In this document: positions 34,527 through 45,483 of the stretch, piece after piece
Position numbering within the stretch: the first letter of the stretch is position 1
Layout: every line of letters starts with the position of its first letter
Source of the DNA: Haberlea rhodopensis
Lineage: Eukaryota; Streptophyta; Magnoliopsida; Lamiales; Gesneriaceae
Direction of reading: 5' to 3'
NCBI GenBank assembly: GCA_907163345.1
Contig: CAJQUN010000128.1
Span: forward strand, 1,178,001 to 1,242,000
DNA: 64,000 nucleotides
The notes under the pieces: generated by a model
Told to the model about the DNA's origin: nothing
Database searches by the model: none
What the model saw: only the letters and a program-made list of their open reading frames with translations
Position numbers and translations under genes: made by a program

Positions 34527-34956
34527 ATGCCTAGTTATGCTAAGTTTTTGAAGGAAATTCTCTCTAACAAGCGAAAGTTGCGCGAATACGAAACGGTAAG
34601 CTTAACAGAGGAGTGCTCAGCAATTGTCCAAAACAAAATGCCTCCGAAGTTAAAGGACCCAGGGAGTTTTACTATACCTTGCACTATAGGATCAGTCTCA
34701 TTTACTAAATCATTGTGTGATTTGGGTGCGAGTATTAATTTGATGCATGTTTCCATTTTCAGGAGGTTGGGACTAGGAGAGCCGAAACCCACCAAAGTTT
34801 CACTGCATTGGCGGATAGATCTATCACATATCCCCGAGGAATCATTGAAGACGTGTTAGACAAAGTTGACAAATTCATCTTCCCAGTTGATTTTCTAGTA
34901 CTAGATATGGAAGAGGACTGGGAGACACCACTGATTTTGGGCTGACCGTTTGCTAG
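34527..34956 (+). pseudogene. Element B protease domain, truncated
   Basis: Continues the gag frame after a stop at 34524-34526. It has PCTIGSVSFTKSLCDLGASINLM, where DLGAS takes the place of the retropepsin DTGAS. It is frameshifted near 34800 and ends at the junction with Copia D. Confidence 0.8.
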
Positions 34957-35270
34957 GGAAATTGTTTGGTAGTCGTTGATCGGTTTTGAACCGTGAGTTT
35001 GGTTTTGGTTCAAGAATAAGTCTAGCAACTTGTTCTTGAACATCCCTTGTTCGATTTGATCGTGTGGATACCGTAGAGGCAAGACCTTGGAGGTGTTGTT
35101 CGTGATTCGGAATTCGTTGGACGTGGTGCTTCGTGGATTCTGCTCAAACACGCTACAAGGGTGAGACTCTTATTATCTATAATCCGATATGACCACTTTG
35201 TATAGATCCGCGGTTCTAGTAATCCAAATTTTAAATTCCGCTGCGTTGTATGCTTGTTGGATTACTTACA
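34957..35270 (+). repeat. 5' LTR of Copia D, last ~310 bp only
   Basis: Matches the last part of the A LTR (1097-1420 on the minus strand) and ends GATTACTTACA. The left junction with B protease is accurate to about 10 bases. Confidence 0.8.
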
Positions 35271-35271
35271 G

Positions 35272-35283
35272 TGGTATCAGAGC
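35272..35283 (+). promoter_or_regulatory. Primer binding site of Copia D
   Basis: TGGTATCAGAGC one base after the LTR end. Confidence 0.9.
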
Positions 35284-37017
35284 CGTGTACAAAGCTCATA
35301 TCGGAATTATGTGGTTAATCGTTTAATCATATTTAGATTTGTATTGCATGCTAATAAAACTGTATATAATCATATATGATATGAGTAAATTGAGTTTGTG
35401 TAATTATCGTAAAATTATATTTGATATAATTGAAGTTTATTGTATACGATACATGAAGGCGCAAAATCGAGCCCATAGCATGAGATGGTTCGGCCACCAC
35501 CATCACAAATGATACACGGCTGCCACATGAGGGCTAGGGTTTTCGAACCCTTGGCTCGAGATGGTTTAGCCGTTGTGGCTAATAATTGTGCATGGAAAGG
35601 TCGAAACAGGGCTAGGGTTTAGAACCCTCCTCTTGGCTCGAAAATGTTTGATTATCAGCGCATGACTCACGATAAATGATGGGTGACGGCTATGGCCACA
35701 TGAGGGCTAGGGTTTTCGAACTCATTGGCTCGAGATGGTCAAGCCGCCAACGTCATGAATCGTGCATGAAAGGCCGAGAACTAAAACAAAATTTCGAACC
35801 ATTGTGGCTCGTGAAGGCTAGGGTTTCGAACCCAAAATGGCTCACGGCCGCCGTCCAAATTTTGTTAGGGTTTTGAACCCTCATGGTTGGATGTGGACTT
35901 TTGGGCTATGGTTCCGTGACATGTGATGTCCCGAGTGTACGATAATTTCATAAAATTTATTTTACAGTTTTATTGGGATTAAATTTTAAAATGTTTAGAA
36001 TTTAATTCATTAATTGTTATTGCATGTTATATATGTTGTTTGAGCATGGTGCATGGTTATAGCCCTATAACCTATTAGATAGGATTTGTGAATGTTTGTA
36101 ATTTAATACGGCCTGCGAGTCGTGCCTTATTTATTTTTCTGAATGTATTCCCTCCCCTATGCTCCCCCTCGAATGTAACTCGAGGAATTCTCTAAATCAT
36201 GTAATTGTTATATAGTTTAGTTAGAATTTTATTGATGGAGATCAATGAAGATGGACAAAGGTGCCGGGATGAGAAGGCCATTCACAAAAGGGAGCCAAAG
36301 AGGTGTTTGGAGAAGTTACGTTAGGTTGACCTTTAGGATTTTCTCATTGGCTTGAGAAAATCATTAGATGGGGCTATAACCATGTCACGTTTACTTTATG
36401 TTGATGTATGAGATGTATGTTTACTGTTTTATTTAATATTGATGCTTATATATATATGTAGATATGTATATATTCATATATGTACCGGACATATTTTCAA
36501 TATTAATAAAATCATGAAATCAATAAATCCCTCTTATAATATTAAGTTTAAGATGCCTTCCAATTAAAAATATTCGTCAAGACTTCGATTGAACATGTGT
36601 GGGTTTGCCAAAGCAAAGTACCATGACAATCTTAGTAAGGCGCGAAAGGATAAATGTGATATCCGTGTTATTTTAAAATTGGGTTCGACTTAACTAGCGT
36701 TATCTCAATAGGATTGGGAACCTAGAGGCATGGGGTTGGATAATAATTCATTAGATGAATTTGAACAAAGTGTTGTTCGTCCAACCATCCAAAAATTACA
36801 TGTGATGTAATTGACAAAGTGTTGTCTACCTATATAACCGAGTCTTGGGCGATTAGCCAAAGCTAACTCAAGATTAAGTGAAATATGGATCTTGGCCCAC
36901 TAAAGTTTTCGAGGGTTGATAATTTTAAACAAAATAGTGGGAGTGTCATTTAATATAAGACCATATTAAATGATTAAAATCATAAACTTATTTTGCATAT
37001 TTATATTGTAGATATCC
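35284..37017 (+). other. Leader of Copia D, no gene seen
   Basis: About 1.7 kb between primer site and gag. A degenerate repeat around GAGGGCTAGGGTTTTCGAAC occurs four to five times between 35460 and 35890. Open frames there are short and repeat-driven. Confidence 0.6.
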
Positions 37018-37431
37018 ATGGCAACCAACAACGTTACAAGCACATTATCATTACGATCGGTCCTTGAGAAGGACAAACTTAATGGGACAAATTTCCTAGA
37101 CTGGTATAGGAATTTGAGGATTGTCCTCAAACAAGAAAAGAAGCAATATGTCCTTGAGAAACCCTTACCTGCTGAGGAACCTCCCTTGACGGCTGCTAAA
37201 GCCGATAAAGATGCTTACAAGAAGCATCAAAATGACGCACTTGATGTTGGGTGCCTTATGCTTGTCACCATGAACTCTGAGCTTCAGAAGCAACATGAGG
37301 AAATGGAGGCGTTCGATATGATCGAGCATCTAAAGCAACTTTACCAACAACAAGCAAGACAAGAGAGGTATGACGTCTCTAAAGCGTTACTCCAGTGTAG
37401 AATGGTAGAAGGAAGTCTAGTTGGAACTCAT
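37018..37431 (+). pseudogene. Copia D gag, 5' part
   Basis: ATG at 37018. It reads LEKDKLNGTNFLDWYRNLRI, the N-terminal gag block of a widespread Copia group, then a helical segment ending at VEGSLVGTH. Element E is inserted here (duplication CTCAT). The gag continues at 44420. Confidence 0.92.
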
Positions 37432-38934
37432 TGATGTGACTAGAAATAGACACATCTTTAGTGCTTAATTGTCTACGATTTGGTAGGTTTTGATAGATAA
37501 TTTGATACGTATGCCACCTAATCGTATATTTGTGTAATTGTAGGTACAATCGAAGAAAACGAGCTAAAAACGATGTGTAAAGACCAAGAAGAGACATGGA
37601 CATGACAAGGACTCAAAGTTGATCAAGAAAAGGACAAAAATGTAATTTTGAAGGAGGAGATCGATTGCCACGAAGAGGAGATCGATCGCCTATGGACAGA
37701 AACATTTGCATCAAATTTGAAGAGCCAGCGATCGATCGCGAAGAAGTGGCGATCGATCGCCAAAGTCTACTGGAGCTCGGCGATCGATCGCCACTTTTTA
37801 GCGATCGATCGCCTCAAGGGTTTTTCCGAAAAAAATAAAGCAGCGATCGATCGCCACATTCAAGGAGATCGATCGCCGAAGAGTCCGGAAATTTGGAAAT
37901 TGAGTCTTTTACCATGTTTAAAAGATTGTATCCCATATTTATCACTTCCATACCCTAAAACTCGAAGACAAGCCTCATTAGCAGTGGTTTTTGGATAGTT
38001 TTTCATACTCTTAGAATATTTGGAGATTTTAGATTAATTTTTTTTCAAGTTTTCTTCAAGAACAACGAAGAACGGAACCGGAATCGACAAGCCGGAATCG
38101 CGATTTATATTAGTAATTTCTTTTCCTTTATTTATTTAATGTTTTCCATTGAATTTTTATTGTTTTTAGATTTAATTATGCTAGGCTAAAACCCTTTGAT
38201 TCTTGGTTGAAGGGATACCTACTTTTGGATTTAAATCTTTTATGAGAATTTGGTTTGATTGTTGAATTAGATTTCGATTTCAATTTGTTTCTCAAATTTC
38301 GAATTCCATGATTGTTGTGTTTGTGCATTAGACCGATCACCTAATATTCAATTACATAATCGATAGTTTGTTAAGAAACAACTAAGATCAATAATTAACC
38401 GGCTGTAGGTGTTATTGAAGTCTTAGGAGAAACGGTTGAGTAATCAATTTTAACGGCTGTAGTTTTCATTGATTAGATTTATCGAACTCATTAGTTTTGA
38501 AACTATCATTGATTTAATCATTAACGACTGTAGTGGTGATTAGAGATTTGGTCAGGGTTGAATTGAATGCTGTTTTCTTTTTGACTACGAATAAGATGAG
38601 TAGGAATTGAATTTCCAATCGATAGATAATTGAAAGAATTCGAATGTTTTGATTTGATGACTAAAATATAATTTTCCAAAAGTACGGTTACCTGGAAACC
38701 AAGAATCGCTTCACTCTCATAAGTTTAAATCATCTTAGTTAATCTCGTTAATTAGTTTAATTTTAGAATTTGCATAGTAGTAATCATTCATCCTAAAACC
38801 CCCTTGTGACTATTCGTTTTTGGCACGAAATAATTTTACCTTCCCTGTGAGATCGATCCCTACTTCCACTACTACATATTTTTGTTATTAACTGAAGAAG
38901 GGTTAATTTGGGCGTACACGATAAACGCACACCA
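37432..38934 (+). repeat. 5' LTR of E (1503 bp)
   Basis: Starts TGATGTGACTAGAAATAG and ends ACGCACACCA. Palindrome cluster 6 lies at 37657-37877. A TATA-like ATATTTAT follows at about 37936, about 60 bases later. Confidence 0.95.
37657..37877. repeat. GATCGATC palindrome cluster 6, 5' LTR copy
   Basis: Eight sites, five of them with an exact CGATCGATCG core, the rest AGATCGATCG-like or with one change. The flanks are mostly GCG...CGCC. Confidence 0.93.
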
Positions 38935-38939
38935 AATTT

Positions 38940-38957
38940 TGGCGCCGTTGCCGGGGA
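38940..38957 (+). promoter_or_regulatory. Primer binding site of E (tRNA-Asp)
   Basis: TGGCGCCGTTGCCGGGGA, six bases after the LTR end, identical to that of element B. Confidence 0.88.
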
Positions 38958-39020
38958 AGGCAACATTTATTGGTGTCGATTTTTTTTATTTTTATCCCGC
39001 ATTACTACTTGGGTTTGTTA

Positions 39021-40526
39021 ATGAGTACAGGTGGATCGTTCAATCACGAAGATAATTTTCACTACGATCCTGAGATTGAGAGGACGCTACATCAGAGAAG
39101 GAGAGAAGCAAGGCTGCTTGAAGAAGAAGAGAGATCCATGATGGCTGCAAATCAAAGCTTGAGGCAGTTGGCGAATCCTAACTTGGATCAACAACCGCTC
39201 TGCATCAGTTTCCCTGCTCTGGCCAATATTGTAAACTTCGAACTTAAATCTGGTTTAATTCACTTATTGCCAGCTTTTCATGGTCTTGCAGGAGAAAACC
39301 CACATAAGCATCTGATGGAGTTCCACGTGGTGTGCACTACCATGAAGCCAACCGGAATCACTGAGGATCAAATAAAGCTAAGAGCATTCCCATTTTCTCT
39401 AAAGGACGCTGCAAAAGACTGGCTCTTCTACTTACCATCCGGATCGATCACCACATGGACTGACTTACAAAGGGTATTCCTAGAAAAGTACTTCCCAGCT
39501 TCAAGGGCAACGAACTTGAGGAAAGAGATATATGGTGTGAAGCAGCTCTACGAAGAATCACTACACGAGTACTGGGAGAGATTCAAGAAGTTGTGCGCAA
39601 GTTGTCCACAACACCAGATAAGTGAACACCTTCTCATCCAATACTTTTATGAAGGTTTACTTTCTTCTGACAGGAACTTAATGGATGCGGCAAGCGGAGG
39701 AGCATTTATAGATAAAACAGCGGAGGAAGCTAGAAGGTTGATAGTTAACATGGCGGCCAACTCCCAACAATTCGGATCTGTGCGCCATGGACAACCGCAA
39801 AGAAAAGAGGTAAACGTATCAAACTTTGAACAAAAACTGATAGACCTCACTTTTCTTGTGCGTGGTATGGCAGGTGGAAATGTAGGAAAGACAAAGCCGT
39901 GTGGAATCTGTCTGGCTGCGAACCATTCCACAGACGCATGCCCCTCACTACAAGAGACAACCACGGAGAACGTGAATGCTGCAGGAGGATTCCCAGGCCC
40001 CCCACAAAGGAATTATGATCATCCACCAAACAACTACAATCAAGGGTGGAGGGACCATCCGAACCAAGGCTATGGGAACCCACAGATGCACCAACCTCAA
40101 CCCTACAGACCGCCATATCAGCGACCTCCACCACCGCCAGTGCACCCTCCTTCTGACAGGTTAGAACATAGCATCAAAATTATTGCTGAAAATAGCTTAC
40201 AATTTCAACAGGAGACGAGGGCAAGCATCCAGAGCTTGACGACGCAGATGGGACAATTGGCAACTTCAATCAGCAAGATCGAAGCAAGGATTTCAAATGG
40301 ACTGCCGTCACAACCAGAGATGAACCCCCGGGAAAATGTGAGTGCTATCACAGTGAATGTGAATGAAGATGCAGCTGAAGAAAAGGTGGTACTGACGCCA
40401 CCCAAAAAGAAGAGATGGCGGAGACAGAGACGGATGTTGAAGAGCCAATGCAAGGGGAGGAACCACGAGGTGAGTTCCCTAAACTTTCTGAATACAAATT
40501 ACCACCCCCTTTCCCCCAAGCATTGA
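39021..40526 (+). CDS. Element E gag
   Basis: I chose the ATG at 39021 (MSTGGSFNHEDNFHYDPE); the frame is open a little further up. The retrotransposon gag core runs at about residues 80-230 (LKDAAKDWLFYLPSGSITTW, then HEYWERFKKLC). A zinc knuckle CGICLAANHSTDAC (39899-39940) has the exact CX2CX4HX4C spacing. A Pro/Gln/His-rich stretch and a coiled segment follow. The last 40 residues, after about 40405, are out of frame with the protease reading and are probably not native. No stop interrupts the gag itself. It would form particles that could package E RNA. Confidence 0.88.
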   Translation: MSTGGSFNHEDNFHYDPEIERTLHQRRREARLLEEEERSMMAANQSLRQLANPNLDQQPLCISFPALANIVNFELKSGLIHLLPAFHGLAGENPHKHLMEFHVVCTTMKPTGITEDQIKLRAFPFSLKDAAKDWLFYLPSGSITTWTDLQRVFLEKYFPASRATNLRKEIYGVKQLYEESLHEYWERFKKLCASCPQHQISEHLLIQYFYEGLLSSDRNLMDAASGGAFIDKTAEEARRLIVNMAANSQQFGSVRHGQPQRKEVNVSNFEQKLIDLTFLVRGMAGGNVGKTKPCGICLAANHSTDACPSLQETTTENVNAAGGFPGPPQRNYDHPPNNYNQGWRDHPNQGYGNPQMHQPQPYRPPYQRPPPPPVHPPSDRLEHSIKIIAENSLQFQQETRASIQSLTTQMGQLATSISKIEARISNGLPSQPEMNPRENVSAITVNVNEDAAEEKVVLTPPKKKRWRRQRRMLKSQCKGRNHEVSSLNFLNTNYHPLSPKH

Positions 40527-41485
40527 AGGACACTAGGAAAGGTGCCGGACTCAAAGGGCTCTACAAGATGAGTACACGCTGCAAACAGCAAGCCCCATTG
40601 CATGAGACCATGAAAGAGGATCAAAGCAAGGAACACAAAGGGCAGCCCAAGGTCGAGCTCAATGGCAATGTTTCGGCGGACAACCAAAGAAGCACCCCCA
40701 TTAAATGCAAGGACCCAGGTATGTTCTTTATCCCATGTGAGATTAGTGCTATTAGGATTGAGAAGGCTATGCTCGATTTAGGATCATCCATAAATGTCAT
40801 GCCTTACTCAATGTACTCTCAACTGAAAATGGGACCTTTAAAAAGAAATAGCGCAGTTATTCACTTAGCTGATAAATCCACGGTCAAACCCAAGGGGATA
40901 GTAGAGGACGTAGTTGTGCATGTAAAGAACTTGGTCTTCACAGCCGATTTCTATGTCTTAGACATGGGAAATGGTGATCCTTCTAGTCTAATTATTTTAG
41001 GAAGACCATTCTTGAAATCATCAAACTCAGTAATCAATATGAATAGCGGTTTGATAACCATGGAGTCTAATGGTGAAATTGAAAAATTCAACATGTATGA
41101 ACCCATTAAACCTCTTGAGCATTCTAGTTACGCTATTGATGTACATGATGATTATGATTCTGATTTTGATAATGATAAGTTGTGGGAAATGGGAAAGGCT
41201 ACTGATGGCCTTGACGACAAGAAAGGTATGGATTCTAACTTAGTGCATACTATTCATATGATTGCTACTCTGTCTACTCACGATACTTCTGATCCTCTTA
41301 TTTTTCAATTGCACGATCGTACCATTGGAAAGAAGCACCCTCGACCAAAGCAAGCAACACATGCTGGAGGAGTAACAAAGAATGGGGACGACCACTCAAA
41401 GAGCAACAAGCCGAGATACCGAGGAGTGAAGAAGATATTGAGGTGGTTAAGGAAGGATAGAGCAACACTGCATCAACCACCTTGA
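40415..41485 (+). CDS. Element E protease-domain frame
   Basis: This frame is -1 relative to gag and overlaps it by 112 bases. A five-A run at 40404-40408 lies at the switch. It could be a single-base change or a frameshift site, but the run is not a canonical slippery heptamer in this frame. Residues around 120 show MLDLGSSINVMPYSMY, a retropepsin-like active site with DLGSS in place of DTGAS, then the ILGRPFL block. The remaining 150 residues are acidic then basic and resemble no enzyme. The frame stops at 41485 with no RT following. Confidence 0.8.
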   Translation: MAETETDVEEPMQGEEPRGEFPKLSEYKLPPPFPQALKDTRKGAGLKGLYKMSTRCKQQAPLHETMKEDQSKEHKGQPKVELNGNVSADNQRSTPIKCKDPGMFFIPCEISAIRIEKAMLDLGSSINVMPYSMYSQLKMGPLKRNSAVIHLADKSTVKPKGIVEDVVVHVKNLVFTADFYVLDMGNGDPSSLIILGRPFLKSSNSVINMNSGLITMESNGEIEKFNMYEPIKPLEHSSYAIDVHDDYDSDFDNDKLWEMGKATDGLDDKKGMDSNLVHTIHMIATLSTHDTSDPLIFQLHDRTIGKKHPRPKQATHAGGVTKNGDDHSKSNKPRYRGVKKILRWLRKDRATLHQPP

Positions 41486-41528
41486 TAGAGGACTGGCGTC
41501 GGGCCACCGACGTTAAACAGAGGCGCTG

Positions 41529-41546
41529 CTTGGGAGGCAACCCAAG
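41529..41546 (+). ncRNA. Conserved hairpin CTTGGG-AGGCAA-CCCAAG in E
   Basis: A perfect 6-base-pair stem about 45 bases after the protease stop. A near-identical hairpin (CTTGGG-AGCAA-CCCAAG) lies in element C on the minus strand (52582-52598). In both it is preceded by GCGCTGCTT or GCGCTTCTT and a GTCG...CGAC block. The role is unknown; a structured RNA signal such as packaging is possible. Confidence 0.6.
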
Positions 41547-42872
41547 GGGAGTTAGTTTCCCTTTTACCCTTTTATTTTTTGCTTTCATAGTTGAACTTTT
41601 CTTTTCTCTTGTCTTTTTGCCTTACATTGGGGACAATGTAAGATTTAAGTATGGGGGAGGGATTAGTAGTGTGTTATTGTTTTCCTTATTGCAAAAATAC
41701 AAAAAAATCGAAAAAAATTGAAAATTTTGAGCTCATAGCTAGTAATGAACACATGCTTAGAATCGCTAGCCCATGATGAAACCTAATTGATATCATGCAT
41801 GCTTTTGAACATAGGTGAGTTGTTAACTTTGGAACACTTTGAACTCTAATGCAAAGTGTACTTTAACTTAGTAAGTTGAATATTTTGAGCACATTATTGT
41901 CATGACTTGTGAAGTGTGCATAACTTAGTGAAGATTGTGTGAACTTTGTGATAGTCTTAAGAAGTCTCTAATACATGCTAGAACTTAACTACATGCTCTT
42001 TGAGGCGTATGTCTAGACTACTTGCAAACATGAAAGTGATATAGGCAGTCTTTGATGCGTTTGAGCCTTTCAAGCCTACCATGTAAACAAAATCATTCTC
42101 TAGTACCTATTTTGAGCCTTAAATGTAAAAGAATGGTAGTATGCTAAGCATACTAAATACCCCCATTCAACATTTCTTGACTAGCTTATCATCCTACCCT
42201 TTAAGCCTAAATGTGATTTTAATCCATACCTTTTAAGGGAGTATGATGTATTTCATTCAAATGCACTTGGGAATCATTGAAGTATATTTGTGAGCTTAAT
42301 TGTCAAAAGAATGGAATGCATGAAAAAAAGGGATGCCTTGAAAAAATAGATAAAAATATGACTCCAAGGGGAGCCAATGCACAAAAGAAGAAAAGTGTTG
42401 AAATAAACCTTGTGAAAAAGAACGAAGTTGAAAAATTCATACAAGAAGAGAAGCTTTTAGTGTGCATTTCATCATACTCTCTTGTTTGAATATCCTTACC
42501 CTTTCTTTCATAAGCCAATACCTAGGCCAAGCTACAAGCTAATAAAGACCTACTTGATTTATGTTTGCAAAGTAGCTAAGATAGTGGAGAAGAGTGTGCA
42601 AGTGAGCTTATACTTGTGTTAGTGTATGACTTGAACTATTATAGCTTTGCATATTTTGGATCTATAATTTGTACACAACACTTGTTTATGACCACACACA
42701 CACGTTCACTACTTCGTTGGGTACGAAATGTTTAGGGATTGAACTTGTTCCACTGTTAACTTTTCACCGCCGTTCATTATTATGCATGTTAAAATTGTTG
42801 AGGCATTAAAGTGAGGACAAGTGGCTTTGTTATGAACCTATGAGCCAAACAAAAATATTGTAGTTTTATTTG
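41547..42872 (+). other. Element E 3' region, no gene seen
   Basis: AT-rich sequence. At 41625-41660 it carries a GGGGACAATGTAAG...TTTAAGTATGGGGGAGG segment also found in element C (52394-52430, minus strand). Short frames here are not convincing. Confidence 0.7.
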
Positions 42873-42892
42873 TTTACTCGAGGTCGAGTAAA
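42873..42892 (+). promoter_or_regulatory. Pre-polypurine hairpin of E
   Basis: TTTACTCG-AGGT-CGAGTAAA gives an 8-base-pair stem. It sits about 20 bases before the 3' LTR, directly before a purine-rich AAGAGTAAGTATAGGGGAG tract. Confidence 0.75.
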
Positions 42893-42911
42893 GAGTAAGT
42901 ATAGGGGAGTT

Positions 42912-44414
42912 TGATGTGACTAGAAATAGACACATCTTTAGTGCTTAATTGTCTACGATTTGGTAGGTTTTGATAGATAATTTGATACGTATGCTACCTA
43001 ATCGTATATTTGTGTAATTGTAGGTACAATCGAAGAAAACGAGCTAAAAACGATGTGTAAAGACCAAGAAGAGACATGGACATGACAAGGACTCAAAGTT
43101 GATCAAGAAAAGGGCAAAAATGTAATTTTGAAGGAGGAGATCGATCGCCACGAAGAGGAGATCGATCGCCTATGGACAGAAATATTTGCATCAAATTTGA
43201 AGAGCCAGCGATCGATCGCGAAGAAGTGGCGATCGATCACCAAAGTCTACTGGAGCTCGGCGATCGATCGCCACTTTATAGCGATCGATCGCCTCAAGGG
43301 TTTTTCCGAAAAAAATAAAGCAGCGATCGATCGCCACATTCAAGGAGATCGATCGCCGAAGAGTCCGGAAATTTGGAAATTGAGTCTTTTACCATGTTTA
43401 AAAGATTGTATCCCATATTTATCACTTCCATACCCTAAAACTCGAAGACAAGCCTCATTAGCAGTAGTTTTTGGATAGTTTTTCATACTCTTAGAATATT
43501 TGGAGATTTTAGATTAATTTTCTTTCAAGTTTTCTTCAAGAACAACGAAGAACGGAACCGGAATCGACAAGCCGAAATCGTGATTTATATTAGTAATTTC
43601 TTTTCCTTTATTTATTTAATGTTTTCCATTGAATTTTGATTGTTTTTAGATTTAATTATGCTAGGCTAAAACCCTTTGATTCTTGGTTGAAGGGATACCT
43701 ACTTTTGGATTTAAATCTTTTATGAGAATTTGGTTTGATTGTTGAATTAGATTTCGATTTAAATTTGTTTCTCAAATTTCGAATTCCATGATTGTTGTGT
43801 TTGTGTATTAGACCGATCACCTAATATTCAATTACATAATCGATAGTTTGTTAAGAAACAACTAAGATCAATAATTAACCGGCTGTAGGTGTTATTGAAG
43901 TCTTAGGAGAAACGGTTGAGTAATCAATTTTAACGGCTGTAGTTTTCATTGATTAGATTTATCGAACTCATTAGTTTTGAAACTATCATTGATTTAATCA
44001 TTAACGACTGTAGTGGTGATTAGAGATTTGGTAAGGGTTGACTTGAATGTTGTTTTCTTTTTGACTACGAATAAGATGAGTAGGAATTGAATTTCCAATC
44101 GATAGATAATTGAAAGAATTCGAATGTTTTGATTTGATGACTAAAATATAATTTTCCAAAAGTACGGTTACCTGGAAACTAAGAATCGCTTCACTCTCAT
44201 AAGTTTAAATCATCTTAGTTAATCTCGTTAATTAGTTTAATTTTAGAATTTGCATAGTAGTAATCATTCATCCTAAAACCCCCTTGTTACTATTCGTTTT
44301 TGGCACGAAATAAATTTACCTTCCCTGTGAGATCGATCCCTACTTCCACTACTACATATTTTTGTTATTAACTGAAGAAGGGTTAATTTGGGCGTACACG
44401 ATAAACGCACACCA
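42912..44414 (+). repeat. 3' LTR of E (1503 bp)
   Basis: Same length as the 5' LTR and about 98.7 percent identical by eye. Palindrome cluster 6 copy at 43137-43357 has lost one site (GCGATCGATCACC). Confidence 0.95.
43137..43357. repeat. GATCGATC palindrome cluster 6, 3' LTR copy
   Basis: Eight sites, four with exact cores. Compared with the 5' copy, one first-site T has become C and one core has a G to A change. Confidence 0.92.
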
Positions 44415-44419
44415 CTCAT

Positions 44420-45483
44420 GTACTCAAGATGATTGGGTATATTGAGAATCTGGAGAAGCTGGGTTTTCCTTTGGACCAAGAGTTGGCCACTGACGTGATC
44501 TTGCAATCGTTGCCTGAAAGCTTCAGTCAATTTGTCTTTAATTACAATATGATTGAAATTGAAAAGACTCTACCACAGTTACTTGGCATGCTTAGAACTT
44601 TTGAAGCAAATAGCAAGAAGTCTAAGCCTACAAATGTTCTTATTGTGAATAAGAGCAAAGGAAAGACTAAAGCTAAGAGCTTCAAGAAGAACAAGAAGGT
44701 CCTTGTTAAGTCTAAGCCACATGCTTCTGCACTAAATCCAAAGAGAGGAGTGACAAAGGAAGGGAACTGTTTCCATTGCGGTGAGACCGGTCATTGGAAA
44801 AGGAACTACAAAGTATATCTGGAAGATCTTAAGAAGACAAAGGGAAGTGTGACTTCCAATTCAGGTATTTTTGTTATAGAAGTCAATTTATCTACTTCTT
44901 CATCTTGGGTATTAGATACTGGATGTGGATCTCACATTTGTGTAAATGTGCAGGATCTTAAAAGGAGTAGAATATTGACAAAAGGCGAAGTGGATCTCCG
45001 AGTAGGAAATTGAGCAAGAGTTGCGGCATTAGCTATAGGAGATTACCATTTATCTTTGCCTTCTGGTTTATCATTGATTTTGAAAGACTGTTATTTTGTG
45101 CCTTCTATTACCAAAAACATTATTACTATTTCTTCTTTGGACAAGTCAGGATTTTCATTTATTATAAAGGACAATTGTTGCTCCATTTATTTAAATGATA
45201 TGTTTTATGCTAGTGCACAAATGATTAATGGTATTTATGTATTAAATCTTGATATGCCTGTCTATAACATAAATACTAAAAGGATTAAGAATAATGATTC
45301 TAATCCAACTTATCTCTGGCATTGTCGCTTGGGCCATGTAAACGAGAATCGCATATCAAAACTTCATAAGGATGGAGTATTGGATTCATTTGATTTTGAA
45401 TCATATGAAACATGTGAATCTTGTTTAATGGGCAAGATGACTAAAGCCTCATTCAAGGGACATGTTGAAAGGGCAATGTTTTA
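44420..45483 (+). pseudogene. Copia D gag 3' part, protease, integrase start
   Basis: This resumes the gag after E. The zinc knuckle reads CFHCGETGHWKRNY (44768-44809), with the last Cys replaced by Tyr. Protease follows with WVLDTGCGSH. A TGA at 45011-45013 interrupts the frame, which continues to the integrase HHCC zinc site (WHCRLGHVNENRI ... CESCLMG). A frameshift at about 45478 ends it. Confidence 0.92.

Larger units (their letters stand above)
22382..34956 (+). mobile_element. tRNA-Asp Gypsy element B, broken, with T1 nested in its 5' LTR
   Basis: The 5' LTR starts TGATAGGGTTGATTATTAC (22382), like the LTR start of element C (51178, minus strand). It is split at 22947 by T1, resumes at 31820 and ends near 32779. 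A tRNA-Asp primer site, gag remnants and a protease domain follow. The element is cut at about 34956, where the LTR remnant of Copia D begins. RT, integrase and the 3' LTR are missing. The type is Athila-like by primer site and gag. Confidence 0.85.
37432..44414 (+). mobile_element. Non-autonomous Gypsy element E: gag and protease only
   Basis: Two LTRs of 1503 bp each, target duplication CTCAT at 37427-37431 and 44415-44419, a tRNA-Asp primer site and a polypurine tract make a complete 6983-bp element. It encodes gag and a retropepsin-like domain but has no RT, RNase H or integrase anywhere. About 1.3 kb of AT-rich sequence lies between protease and the 3' LTR. The LTRs differ at about 20 positions by eye (1.3 percent). 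It must have been copied and inserted by enzymes from another element. Confidence 0.95.
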
